Assembly: GCA_002286715.1 (NCBI GenBank)
Contig: NSJX01000015.1
Location: forward strand, 340,619-404,618
Direction of reading: 5' to 3'
Origin: Dentipellis sp. KUC8613
Taxonomy: Eukaryota; Basidiomycota; Agaricomycetes; Russulales; Hericiaceae
Length of the DNA stretch: 64,000 nt
Under the pieces are notes generated by a model. It ran no database searches. It saw only the letters and a program-made list of their open reading frames with translations, and had not been told where the DNA came from. A program made the translations under genes and the position numbers. Shown piece by piece: positions 44,821 to 55,932 of this stretch (the stretch's first letter is position 1; every line of letters starts with the position of its first letter).

Positions 44821-46875
44821 GATGGAAAGAAGATCTTGGATGGAACGGTGAAAGGATGATCGATTAATGGTGCCCTTAATATATGGGCTAAGGCACACAA
44901 GTGTTCTTAGTGGCGAGGGAACAGATGCGTTAGCTCTGTCCTGCTTCAGAAAACAACGGTGCAGATACGGAACGGAGTGTCAGGGCACAAGTAGTGGCAA
45001 TGTCGGCAATATCCAACGCAGTGCGGACATCTCGATAGGTCGTGTATTTCGTAGCCCCTGTACGGAATACGATTCCGTGCGTACCCCGCATTGGCGCCGA
45101 AAAACAAATATGTTTGTTGAAGCCCTTGCAGAAGTATTTGCTGCTAGCATTCGCGTAGCGATAGTCCTTGAACAGTAAAGACAGCTTGTGGAGCACCAGG
45201 ACACGTATGCTTCGAACGTCAGGAAAAATACTGAGGGAATCACGCCAGCTCGTGTATACGACGCGGGCCCCGCGATATAATCTACTAGGACCAACGCTTC
45301 CGAACCTGACATGACATGTTCAGAAGAACCTGCATAGAAAAGCACTGCACTTACTCAACTGGATGTTTTGTATTTCGTGCCTCCTGCGGACAAACGCTGG
45401 GTTGTCAGTGGGGCAGTTCCGCACCAGCCCTGATGCAGAAGGCCGAAGGAATGACTTCATTCAGTTTAAGTGTATCAGTCGGGACAAGCCGGTTTTGAAC
45501 AACGCGTCCTGTGCTGTGAGTCATTGAGACGGAATGCTCCTCCGCACACCCTGAAACGACGATATCGAGGTTGCGCAGAAACCACGAGTGAAAGTTCGTA
45601 GAAGCCGACGGCTCGAGTCGACACCAGTGTCGAACCCTGTAGTCGGTTCCTGACTCCAGGACAAACCAAAATGAGACGTGCGTAGCTCCTTGCCTTGTTC
45701 GGCGCGAAAACAGCGCATCGCCTATGTATAATAGACAAGAGGGCGTTAGCTATGGTCGCGAGTCGCGACGCAGCGGAGGACGAGGACGAGGACAAATTTA
45801 CCGTGCTCAAATGAACTGTGGCACCTGTATAAACTCCGAAATTTGTCTCCTGCCCCTCGTCGCCGCCGCCGTCGTCGTCGTGGTGGTATTGACCATACGC
45901 TATAGCAAAAAGGAAGTTGGCAGCGATACGGCCACCCGACGGCCCCGATACATTTACGTATGGGGCGCTTAGATTAGATCCTGCAATGGTTTTATCGCGG
46001 CAGTCTAGGTGGCGCTTTTTACCTCATGGTAAGCCCATATGTGTTTTGCGCTGAAGGCGGGAATTGTCAAGAACTTGAGCATCTGACACTTCCATGACAG
46101 CGTCTAAGATGAACCCCGGCCTCTCCATGACACTTTTCTCATCAAGCTGAACGTCGAACACTCTCGATGGTACCTCCCGTCTTGAGAAGAGACCACCATA
46201 TATGTGTCTCACTGCTGCACCGGCTTTGCGTGATGGACTGGTGAGTGTAGCCCCCTCTCGGTCGTCCGAGGACATTGAAGGACTCATCTTAAGATGCCGA
46301 CTGCGGAAATTGAGCGGACAAGAGACATTGGAGTGATTGTTATGGAACCAGAACCGTCGTACCCTGCTTCATAAGTACGTACTCAGAGTGCGCATGCTTC
46401 CCTCCTGCACTTTTGTTCTCTCTAATAACCTCTATAGGATGCTCGCGGGAGCTTATAGTGATATTCCACGCCGCCTGTGTCAACTTCCCGGCCGGGTGAT
46501 GATCATCTACGGTGTCTCGACACTTCATCATTCTAAAAAGTGTCTCCGAGGAAATCGTCTTTCCTTTTGACAAGATGCGACTTGCGCGGAATGTTGTCGA
46601 GGACAGTCCCTTCTCAATGAAACTCGCTCCGTCGGTTTACATAGGGGCAATCATGCTCCTCGCGTCGTATTCACGCCATATAAGTCCACCGCGGGCTTTT
46701 GGAAGCAAGCCATCCCCACCGAGAAGCACTAGCCTCCGTCCCGCCATCAACTTCGCGTCGTTCTTGGTGTACGTTCTGCCTGCTAAGGCTCCCGTCATTC
46801 GCGGCTGTTCAGCAACATAAGTGGTGGCGTCTTCTCGCCTTAGGCCCCCTCCTCTTCTCCGCCCTATTTCATGCC
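44821..46875. other. 2 kb intergenic region
   Basis: No supportable gene. A GCC/GTC-rich simple repeat lies near 45860-45890. An 87-codon minus-strand frame at 46024-46287 has plausible composition but no recognisable motif. Confidence 0.45.
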
Positions 46876-48600
46876 ATGGATGCGGACGAGGAGACCATCC
46901 ACTGCAAGGGTTTCTCGCCGCCGGAGAAGGGCTCGCTCGCGGGGCAGCATCTAGCTTCACCCACACCTCCGCGCTTCTCGGACGATGCAGACGCAGTGAT
47001 GACGCAGCTCTCACGGGAGGACGGCGGCCTGTGGGCATGGCTTAGCGTCGCCGGCGGATTCCTCGCGCTGTTCTGCTCGTTCGGACAGCTTAACGCGTTC
47101 GGGACGTTCCAAGCGTGGTATGCGCAACACCAGCTGAGCCACCTCCCACCGTCGACTATTGCGTGGATCGGATCGGTGCAGCTATGGGTATTCTTCTTCT
47201 CGGTGCGTCACCTGCCTTTCGCTACGACCGCTGCGGACGTGTTGACAGTGATCGGGATGCAGGGGACATTCGTGGGCCACGCGTTCGACACATATGGGCC
47301 GCGCTACATCCTCGCTGCAGGCTCATTCGTGATGGTGTTCGCGCTCATGATGACGAGCCTCTGCACGCGCTACTATCAGTTCATGCTGGCGCAGGGTGCG
47401 CTGTTCAGTATCGGGGTCGCCATGCTGTGTGTCCGGTCCTCTTTCCAATTATAGAGGTCACTAACACACAGCAGGTTCTATTGCTCACTAGCGTCTGTCG
47501 CGACACACTTTCAAAAGAGACGCGCGACCGCAATAGGACTGGCGTCTGCGGGATCCGGCGTCGGTGCGCTCGCCTTTTCCATTTCCGTCGTGCGCGCGCT
47601 CACCCAGCCATGTCTCGGAGATGCAGGTGGCACTGTCTTCCCTATCATATTCCCGCGCTTGTTTGCGCTGGTGGGGTTTGCGTGGGCCGTACGCATCGTG
47701 GGCTTCATCTCGCTGGCCTGCTGCGCACTCACGCTGCCGATGGTCACACGGCACCCTTCCGCGATAGGCGCACGGCGGCGCAGTGGCATGGGCTGGGTGG
47801 ATGTTGGTGCAGTGAAGGACGTGCGATTCGTGCTGCTCGCGGTGGGCTGCGCGTTCGTGTGCTTCGGTGCGCAGCGTTTGGTATGTTTCGTGCTGTGCTT
47901 GCTGATGACGAGGCCGTGCTAGGTCTGTTCATCCCGTATTTCTTCATCACGTCGTACACGCAGGCGATTGCGCGCGTGCAACACCACGATCTCCCCCATC
48001 CACCGGGGTCGGGTTCGTTCTCGACCTCCCTGGCAATCCTCAACGCAGCCTCCGTCCTCGGGCGTACGCTCCCGCCACTAATTGCAGACCGCATTGGGCC
48101 ATATAACACGCTCGTCCCCTCTGTGACACTTGCAGGGCTGTTCTGCGTGGCGCTGTGGCTGCCGGCAGGACCCGGGACCATGCATGCGCGCGACGTCCTG
48201 GACGCGCTCGTGGCGCGCAGCCTGGAAGGCACGACGGGCACACCGGCACGGCTGGTGATCGCATTTGCGGCGCTGTATGGGTTCGCGAGCGGCGCGGCAA
48301 TCGCGATGATCACGCCGTGCGTCGCGCGCATCTCGGACGTGCGGCGGATCGGGGCGCGTGTGGGCATGCTGTATACCGTCGTCTCCATTCCGTATGTCGC
48401 TGTCATGCTGCTTGTCGAGTTGCCACTGATATACAGGCAGGTCGCTGTTCGGTGGTCCTGCGGCGGGCGCACTCATTGGACTCGCGGGCGGGTCGTATAC
48501 GGGGGCGATTGCGCTCGCTGGTGCGACACTGCTCGTAGGGGCGGTGTTTGTCGCGTGGGCGCGGTTCAGCGTGGATTCGCGTCCCTGCGCGAAGGTGTAA
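46876..48600 (+). CDS. MFS transporter, monocarboxylate transporter-like
   Basis: Six exons: 46876-47202, 47263-47426, 47475-47563, 47627-47866, 47923-48391, 48441-48600 (482 aa); introns 48-63 bp. A hydrophilic N-terminus of about 50 residues precedes the first helix, WAWLSVAGGFLALFCSFGQL. Family markers are NAFGTFQAWYAQHQLS, GHAFDTYGPRYILAAGSF and the basic block HFQKRRATAIGLASAGSGVG, typical of fungal MCT-type (MCH) proteins, which have 12 helices. The last helices read ALIGLAGGSYTGAIALAGA. Such proteins sit in plasma or organelle membranes; fungal members transport monocarboxylates, riboflavin or other small acids, so the substrate is open. Introns 1 and 2 fall in the first half and could be retained in frame (intron 1 is 60 bp). 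Confidence 0.87.
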
Positions 48601-49361
48601 GGCATAGAAAGGCCGGAGATTCATCAAAAGGATATCAATCTAGGATTTTGATCCAGTAGAAGGGGGAGCGTACATTCTTATAATAACTGACGATTATAGA
48701 CACACCACTGATGTATCCTTATTCATGATCTGTTGTGCTTGTGTTTGGGACAATAGCATCAGCGGACGGACTACGGCCAAGAAGGCGAATAAAAATGCTT
48801 GAAAGTGGTTTGACACCCTCTTTTGAATCCGTAATTCTGGATGACTGGGACCACCCGGAGAGACAGGAAGGTATGCCATCGATAACTCCGAAGAGAGGAT
48901 ACCATTGGGTGAGGTCGAAAAGAGATTTGAGTGTCATACTCTTGTGTTATATTATAATTTGTTCGCTTCAACAGTGTCGAGTACCCAGGACCCTCTCATG
49001 TTGTCTAGAAGTTCGATAAGGGTGCAAATAAGACCAAATCAACCAAACGAACTTACTTGTCCGTTTATACTAGGAATCCTACAACACCTGTCCTTGAGAG
49101 AGGAATATTCCTCCGGTATGAAAACTTACCGTTGAATTTCTTCAAAATGTCTCCGAGCACTGGTAATGCGCAAGGTCTTCCGCAGGTTTAATCAAGGACT
49201 CTAAATGAAATAAATTGTCAATTGTTAGGCGAAAACCGCTAAGTGTTATTCCCACGATCACGCCACTCTGATTAGTGCCCTCTGTCTGACTCTGCCGTTC
49301 ACATCGTCCTCGTCCTCGTCCTTTGTCCCCCGACCTTCACACCTCTCAATACTCTACAACC
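48601..49361. other. intergenic region before the EB1 gene
   Basis: No gene seen in 761 bp. A GTCCTCGTCCTCGTCC simple repeat lies at about 49306-49322, just before the EB1 start. Confidence 0.5.
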
Positions 49362-50401
49362 ATGGGAGAGTCGCGATCTGAACTTCTCGCTTGGCTGAAC
49401 GACCTGCTGCAGCTCAACTACTCGAAGATCGAACAGTGCGGCACGGGCGCGGCGTACTGCCAGATCCTCGACTCTATCTATGGTGCGTTGGTTTTTGTGT
49501 TCGTGGAACGGGTATGCGATGCGAATCTTGGATTGGCAGGCGATGTACCGATGACGCGCGTGAAGATGAACGCGAAGCACGAGTACGAGTTCATCGCGAA
49601 CTTCAAAGTCATGCAGAATATCTTCAAAACGAAACGGATCGAAAAGGTGCGCACTCTCCGTCTTTCACCGTCACTGACACTAATGTCAATACTCGCTACA
49701 GCCCATACCCGTTGAGAAGCTCGTGAAATGCAAGATGCAGTACGTGCCGTGTCCGTTCAACCTATCTTGAGTCACGCGCCTAACCGTGTTTGCAGGGACA
49801 ACCTCGAGTTCCTGCAGTGGATAAAGCGCTTCTGGGACTCGAACTACGGCGGCCAGCCCTATGACCCTGTCGGCCGGCGACGTGGGCAGCCGACCGACAC
49901 GCCTGCCACGATCGCGCCGCTCGGACGCGCGGGTGGCGGTGGTGGCGGCGCAGGGCTGCACGCGGGGGCGACGCGCAGTGGGGGTAAGACGCCGATCGGA
50001 GGACATAGGGCCGGGAGCGCCGCGGCAGCCAACCACGAGCAATTGCTGCAGCTGCAGGCACAGAACCGCGAGCTGTCAGCACATATGGAGGGTCTCGAGA
50101 AGGAGCGCGATTTCTACTTCGAGAAGGTGCGTGGCGGTACTGTGGTAGAATTACTGCTGCTGATAGTTGATTGTCATATAGCTGCGCGACATCGAGATCC
50201 TGGTCCAGCAGCAGATGGAGACGCTCGAGGCCGCGGGCAGCGATGACGAGGTCCTGCGCCAGATCCAAAAGATTCTGTATTCGACAGAGGTGCGTGATTG
50301 ATCGTACGTGCACGTTAATGCTAAGCTCATGATAGAACGTCCAGGATGGCTTTGAAGTGCCCGAAAGCGGGCAAGCTGTCGATGAAGAGGAGACGTTCTA
50401 A
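49362..50401 (+). CDS. BIM1: EB1-family microtubule plus-end-binding protein
   Basis: Six exons: 49362-49482, 49540-49646, 49702-49739, 49796-50126, 50182-50289, 50336-50401 (256 aa); introns 46-57 bp. Residues about 1-110 are the calponin-homology domain of EB1: ELLAWLNDLLQLNYSKIEQC, GAAYCQILDSIYGDVPM, EYEFIANFKVMQNIF, DNLEFLQWIKRFWDSNYGG. A Gly/Ala/Thr-rich linker follows, then the EB1 coiled-coil dimer region (QNRELSAHMEGLEKERDFYF, LRDIEILVQQQME) and an acidic end DEEETF. EB1 proteins (Bim1 in budding yeast, Mal3 in fission yeast) track growing microtubule ends and recruit partners. The last residues are an EEY/F-like motif with Phe, the type bound by CAP-Gly domains. The start was chosen at the ATG with a Kozak-like ACCATGG. 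Confidence 0.94.
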
Positions 50402-51511
50402 GCTGTCTCGCAAGGCCGTTGTCGATTCGCTTGCATCTGTATCTATACCACGCCACCCACACATCATACCTCCATACCTCCTCGCTCAGTCTCATCGAAG
50501 TCTGCTATTTCCTGTTGTGTTCAACATAATGCCTACGCTCTTTAGTATATGTTTCAGCTTCTCAGACGATCGTCGACAGTACTGCTTCCGCGCTCGCTTT
50601 CCTTCTTTTCTTCCGTTGTTTTTGCTTTGCGAATGAAGCGAGGTCTACCTAGGGCAGAGACAGCAGACGTGCGGTCTAGATTTCTTGTTCGTGTAGAACC
50701 TGCGGCAGTTTTGACAAATTGAACCCGAATTCGCCGTCTATAATATGATCTCGTTCTAGTCTGAGTCTGTGCCTTTAAAAGTCGCGTACTAGGGGGCGTC
50801 TGACATAAGCTGTCTTCGTTTCTTCTACTTGTTCAACTTCTTTATGCCGTGAACCATGCTATCATCCCTCTACGTCTCTTGTCAAGCCAAGGTATATCCT
50901 TCCAGCTCAAATCACCTGCAGAATTTCTTCTAACATGCCAGTAACAGATAGGGCGAGACGCTCGCATTCTATCTTATCCCAAGTAGAAGCTCGTCTGCGA
51001 ACAAAGGCTTGGAGATTTTCGACCTGTGGCCCACTCTCTCCAACATTTCATACCCTCCTACGGCGTCAAGGCAGAACCCGCAGACTAGGAACGAGCGATT
51101 CAGGCCGCACAGAAAGAGGTAGGTGAGCATGACGTTGTATACATGTCGATACTCATGGTTTGCTAACGAGTTTGGATCGTAGCTGCTGTATCACCCTCCC
51201 CAACATTTATACCACTTCAACACGTCAAGGGAAGAGATATAAGTGGAATACAAGCCACTGAGAGCGACTTGAAGCCGACAGGTAAGCGAAGAACCCTATC
51301 GAACACTCACGGCGGAGCAGGGTGCTATGTCGGCGTGAAAGAACGGTGAAATGGGGAGTGCTTTAGTGGCCATTCACCTGAATGCATCCATATCGATTGC
51401 TATTCCACTGCTATTCAACGGCGATATGGTAGCCTCTACCTGCCGTGTCTGTATTCGTCTATGGACCAAAGCACTGACGGGATAGGATCGTAACTTTTCC
51501 CAGTGTTTGCC
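50402..51511. other. intergenic region before the second F-box/LRR-like gene
   Basis: 1.1 kb. No gene seen. Confidence 0.5.
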
Positions 51512-52690
51512 ATGCCCAGCGCATCCACCCTCGCGTTTCAGGATCCTCGGATCGCTAGCACGATTGTAGCGTACACTACGCCTCCATTCGACGTTGCCGC
51601 CCTCGCGCGGACGAACAAGACACTTTCTGTTCCCGCCACCCGGCTGCTTTACACCACGCTCGCCTTCGACGATGTCACCTCCGCCTACCTCGCGCTCCAA
51701 GCCGTCGCACACACGCCCGCCATCGCCCAGCACGTACGCTCTCTGCAGCTCTACCGCGACCGGCACCGTCCGCGCGTCCCGCTGCCTTCCGCATTCTGGC
51801 ACGCGCTGCAGCTAGCGCTCACCGCACTACCCGCGCTCGAGACGCTCGTCCTCGCCGACATGTCCGGCGGCCCCTCGCAGCCCGCACACACCTCCGTGCT
51901 CCCACCGCAGGCGCCCTTCCGGCTGCGCGACGCACGTATCCTGCTCCCATGGGGCCCACACCTCGCCGCCTTCCTCGCGCACCAGCCGTCCCTCCGCACG
52001 CTGCAGATCGAGGCCTTTGGCGGGCCCCCATCACCCGCGTCCCCAGCCTCCGCCGTCGCGCCATCCTCGATCCGCGACCACCTCCCGCCGGAGCAGCCCA
52101 TTCTCCCGAACCTCACCGTCTTCGAGGGCCCCCTGCGCGTCGCACACGACCTCGCCGCGAGCCCGCTCACGCACCTCCAGGTCTGCATCACCTCCGAGCC
52201 GCGCGGCGACCCCGAGTCTCTCCTCCCCGTCCTCCGTGGCCTGCGCGGCACCCTCCGCGCGCTGAACATCCAGGACATGCCTGAGTCGCGCGCCGCAGAT
52301 ATCATTGGCATGGTTGGCGCCGCGTGCCCGCAGCTGCTGCACCTCGGCTCGCTCACACTCCCGCCGGGCAACGTACGTTTCTCCCTCTGCATTTTGTGTT
52401 CGTGTGCTCTTACTGAAGTCGACTCGCGTGTGCCCCAGCGCATGCCGTGCCATGCGGCATTGCGCTCGTTCGAGAAGCTCCGCTCGCTCGAGCTCGACCT
52501 CGCGCTGTGGAACCCTCCCCCGCCCTTCTCGCTCCAACGCGCCCTCGTCGCCGAGACGCACACGTACTCGCCCACGCTCGAGGTCGCCGTCGTCTGGCTC
52601 AGCAACATGCGCGTCGTGTGGATGGTCAATCCCGAGACTGGCAGCTGGGAGGGCCGCCATGACGGCCGGGGCGGGTGGAAGGCCGTGTGA
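51512..52690 (+). CDS. F-box/LRR-like hypothetical protein
   Basis: Two exons: 51512-52372 and 52439-52690 (370 aa). The 66 bp intron is a multiple of three without a stop, so retention would only add 22 residues; the splice signals (GTACGT, CCCCAG) favour removal. The N-terminus (DVAALARTNKTLSVPATRLL then YTTLAFDD) has the pattern of a degenerate F-box. Irregular leucine-rich segments follow (RSLQLYRD, ALETLVLADMSGG, RTLQIEAFGG) and the end is WLSNMRVVWMVNPETGSWEG. The plan and C-terminal region resemble the gene at 36194, where the end reads FEPFVMRKSNGVWNLDD, so both likely belong to one expanded basidiomycete family. The gene is strongly GC-rich in third codon positions. Confidence 0.7.
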   Translation: MPSASTLAFQDPRIASTIVAYTTPPFDVAALARTNKTLSVPATRLLYTTLAFDDVTSAYLALQAVAHTPAIAQHVRSLQLYRDRHRPRVPLPSAFWHALQLALTALPALETLVLADMSGGPSQPAHTSVLPPQAPFRLRDARILLPWGPHLAAFLAHQPSLRTLQIEAFGGPPSPASPASAVAPSSIRDHLPPEQPILPNLTVFEGPLRVAHDLAASPLTHLQVCITSEPRGDPESLLPVLRGLRGTLRALNIQDMPESRAADIIGMVGAACPQLLHLGSLTLPPGNVRFSLCILCSCALTEVDSRVPQRMPCHAALRSFEKLRSLELDLALWNPPPPFSLQRALVAETHTYSPTLEVAVVWLSNMRVVWMVNPETGSWEGRHDGRGGWKAV

Positions 52691-52989
52691 GGGGTGCATG
52701 TGCGAGTGAAGAATGAAGAAGTGTATCTGCATACCATTGTGTGTAATCTATCTCGCAGCTTGTGTTGCATTAGGGAGTGTAGGGTAGAGAAGTTAAGCAG
52801 ACGTCCATTGCAATTTGTTTGAGCTTATGTATACTACCCCGCAACTGCCGACCATCGTCGAACCCAGTCCTCGTAGTTCAGTGCAATTAACGTGTATAGC
52901 AAATCATGGCGCTATTACTCTAAAAGTACAGTAAGATAGAGTCTGGCCCTTGCGCATCCATCCTAAGTCCTAGAAATCACAACACAACG

Positions 52990-55059
52990 CTAAACCTTGG
53001 CCGACGCATTCGGGTCCGTCGCTCTCGAGTCTACCTTCGTCACCGTCACATCCGTTTCATTATCTTCTTCGTGCCGGTGACCACGGGCGTGTGCATGTTC
53101 GTTCTTCTCATGCAGCCCATACGCCTCATCCACCTCGTGCCTGAGCCGCACCTCCTTCAAGAACAACAGCGACAGCAGCCCGAGACCAGACAGCCCGATC
53201 ATCGTCTGCCACACCGTCGCGAGGCTCGCCGCGAACGCCGCGCGCACCTCCGTGCGCAACGGCTCAGGGAGGCCCGAGATGACGGGGATCGCGGCGTACG
53301 CAATCTCGAAGCCTGCGGGGAACTGCGACGCGAAGGCGGAGGGTAGTTTTTTCTTCAGTTCGTTCTGCAGGATCGTCGCGGAGATCGTGATGCCCCAAGT
53401 CTGCGTTGCGGAGGCCAAGTGTCAGGAACTATGAAGAATACGACAACTGGGAAAGGCGCACCTGGGCGAACGCACGCACAAACGCATAGAAGGCGACCGC
53501 CGCGGCGGTGCGCTCAAGAGGGAGAGGCGCGAGAATCGGGAAAATGGTCGATGCGTACTGCGCAATCCATAATGAGCACAGAAATCCCGTTCGAGGCAGC
53601 AGCAGCAGACTCACGATCAAACCAATACCGCATGCGGTGACCATAGTGTACCCCACCCATTTGCCAGTCGACGTGTTCCACTTGAGCATCGTCAACAGGC
53701 CGAACCCGATAAGCGATAGCACCCAGCCGAGAGCGTTCGGCGGGATATAGCGTTTCATGGTCTGGACCATGACTCCGGCCGTCATTGCTGCCGGCGCGAT
53801 AAGCAGGGCCATTGACAAAGCGTCCACGCCAGAGCGGATTGGCGATGCGCCGAAACACCCTTGGAAGTATACGGGAAGGTAGTCTGTCACGCGCGTGAGG
53901 CGACGAATATCTGAAGACGGACACATGGCTTACAGATGACGGAGATACTGACAATACCGTGAACGCCCGTGGCCACGTACGCGCTCACTACCGTCCGGTT
54001 GGTGAGGGCGTCATACGGCATCGTGGGTTCGGCGGGGACCTTAGCCTCGTAGATGAGGAACGCGCCGACGAGGAACATGCCAACGATGAGCGGGACGAGT
54101 GTCGCGGCTGAATCCCAAGGCTCAGAGATACCTGCCCATGTCAATCCAATCATGGCGACGGTAGTCCCGGTGATGACAATAGCATTTCCACTGTTCGTAC
54201 AGTGTCAGTACATGCAAAAGTGAAGAACGTTTCGACTCACAGCCAATCGACACGCGCTAGCTTCTCCCGCATGCTACCTGCCGGCCTACGGACACGCAGG
54301 AAGAACACGACGAGGCAGAATGCAATAAACGTGATCGGGAGATTCAAGACTAGTTGCATTCATGTTAGAATGGAGAATAGGGTTAGAGAAATATAGGACT
54401 CACAGAATAACCACCGCCAAACTGATGAGGCTAAGGCACCACCCTTCGCAAAGACATCATTATAAGCGCGTTGATGATGCAAAGAGACGACTTACAAGTG
54501 GAGGACCGATACCCGATGCGAAAGCCCATGTCAGTCCAAGGAATCCTTGGTAAAGACCACGCTCCGCCAATGGAACAATATCAGACACGATGATCTGGGA
54601 CATGCTGATAATACCTCCTCCGCCGATTCCCTGCACGGCTAGACAAGCACGTCCAAAGTCAGCGATGTTTGAGGCAGTATGAAGGCCAACCAACTCACTT
54701 CGTGCCCCAATCAACATATTCATGTTTTGCGAAGCACCGCTGATAGCGCTCCCAATAGCGAACAATCCAATCGAGGTGAGCATGACAGGCTTACGGCCGA
54801 AGACGTCCGCAAGCCTGCCTAGCAGTGGCAGGAACGCCGTGCTCGCAAGAGAGTACGCCGAGCCTACCCAGACAAAGTTACTGCCTCCTCCAAGCCGTTT
54901 CGTGATGGTTGGCAATGCGGTAGACACGGCCGTGAGGTCCAGCGCGCTGAGGAAAGTCGAGACGACGATGGCCAGGAACGTCATCCAGAACGCGCTGCCC
55001 TTTCTTGGCCGCTTCTTCCGACTTGTGTGGTCCTGTGCGAGGTCTGCAGGATCCTGCAT
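52990..55059 (-). CDS. 14-helix MFS efflux pump, copy 1
   Basis: Eight exons: 55059-54699, 54638-54496, 54443-54404, 54349-54241, 54190-53934, 53883-53615, 53557-53462, 53400-52990 (561 aa); introns 50-61 bp. A DHA2-type drug:proton antiporter. Motif A is GRLADVFGRKPVM between helices 2 and 3, the antiporter motif C region is GLTWAFASGIGPPLGGALAS, and family blocks LSALDLTAVSTALPTITKRL and YLPVYFQGCFGASPIRSGVD are present. The long last exon encodes the final helices and a His/Glu-rich cytoplasmic tail. Fungal members export toxins, azoles or secondary metabolites at the plasma membrane; the substrate here is unknown. It is the downstream-most of three head-to-tail copies with identical exon structure. 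A TATATA lies 72 bp upstream of the ATG. Confidence 0.92.
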
Positions 55060-55932
55060 AGTGTAAGTGTGGGTATGAGACGTGAGTATGGAAGGAGAGT
55101 TGCGGAAGGGCATCCGGCATCACTGGGAGCTATATAGGTAAGGCAGGAGCGCATCGTGTAAACGGACTCTGGCTCGATCGAGGCAGGTGGATCTCAGTGT
55201 ATCGTCCGTAGTGATGCACTACACGGCTCTCAGCGGCAGGGGACATGCATTGCTCGGGCTATCGAAGCCTAGGCCAGCGGAATGCGCGCATGCAGAAAGT
55301 CGCGGAAAGTTCTCCTGCCGTGGCGAATACCACGTTACCGAGGAAAGGCCGCCATGGGCAGAAAGAAAGACGCTCCCGACTGCACGCGAAGGGATAGAAC
55401 AATGTACCCAACGACTTAGAGCGTGCCCACGCCCTGCAGTACTAGTGCGGACAGCTAGTGCTCCGGTTCCGAATGGCTATCGCAAGCCTGCATATACACA
55501 ATATCAGTCAGAATGAGGAGAGGAACACACACTAGCCTCGGGCCAGGCAGGAGTAGTACAAAGTCGTTGCAGCTAGGCAGGCCGGTGTACCTGTGAAGTG
55601 CAACGCCTGGACTCGGTGTATATCAGACTTCGGACTTCTCGGGGGGAAAATGCCGGTGAATTCGTTCGGAGCTGATTTCTGCCGGCATGCCGGCAAAACT
55701 ACACTAGAGAGCCACGATACATGAACTGGAGCTTGGAATCAATGAACGTAGAGGTAAACGTTGTTGTGCATAAGTTAGTCCTTGTGGGGGGGGGGAGAGA
55801 TGGGAAAATTATTAATGGTACGGGACAGTATGCTACTGTAATGTCGAGGGTCTAGAGAATTTCGTTGCAGAGCGTAGACGTGTGCGTGATCCATGAAAAT
55901 ACCAACCACAAACCAAACATCCCAGTCCAACT
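55060..55932. promoter_or_regulatory. intergenic region with promoter of MFS copy 1
   Basis: 873 bp. TATATA (minus strand, 55131-55136) is the probable core promoter of copy 1. A perfect 16 bp palindrome TGCCGGCATGCCGGCA lies at 55680-55695, and a run of 12 G near 55788. No gene seen. Confidence 0.5.

Noticed and set aside
46024..46287. 87-codon minus-strand frame between the membrane-protein and transporter genes
   Set aside because: Could be a terminal exon, but no upstream exon joins it and no motif is visible.
47115..48659. 514-codon plus-strand frame overlapping the MCT-type transporter
   Set aside because: It is a shadow frame; the other frame, once spliced, gives a coherent MFS protein.
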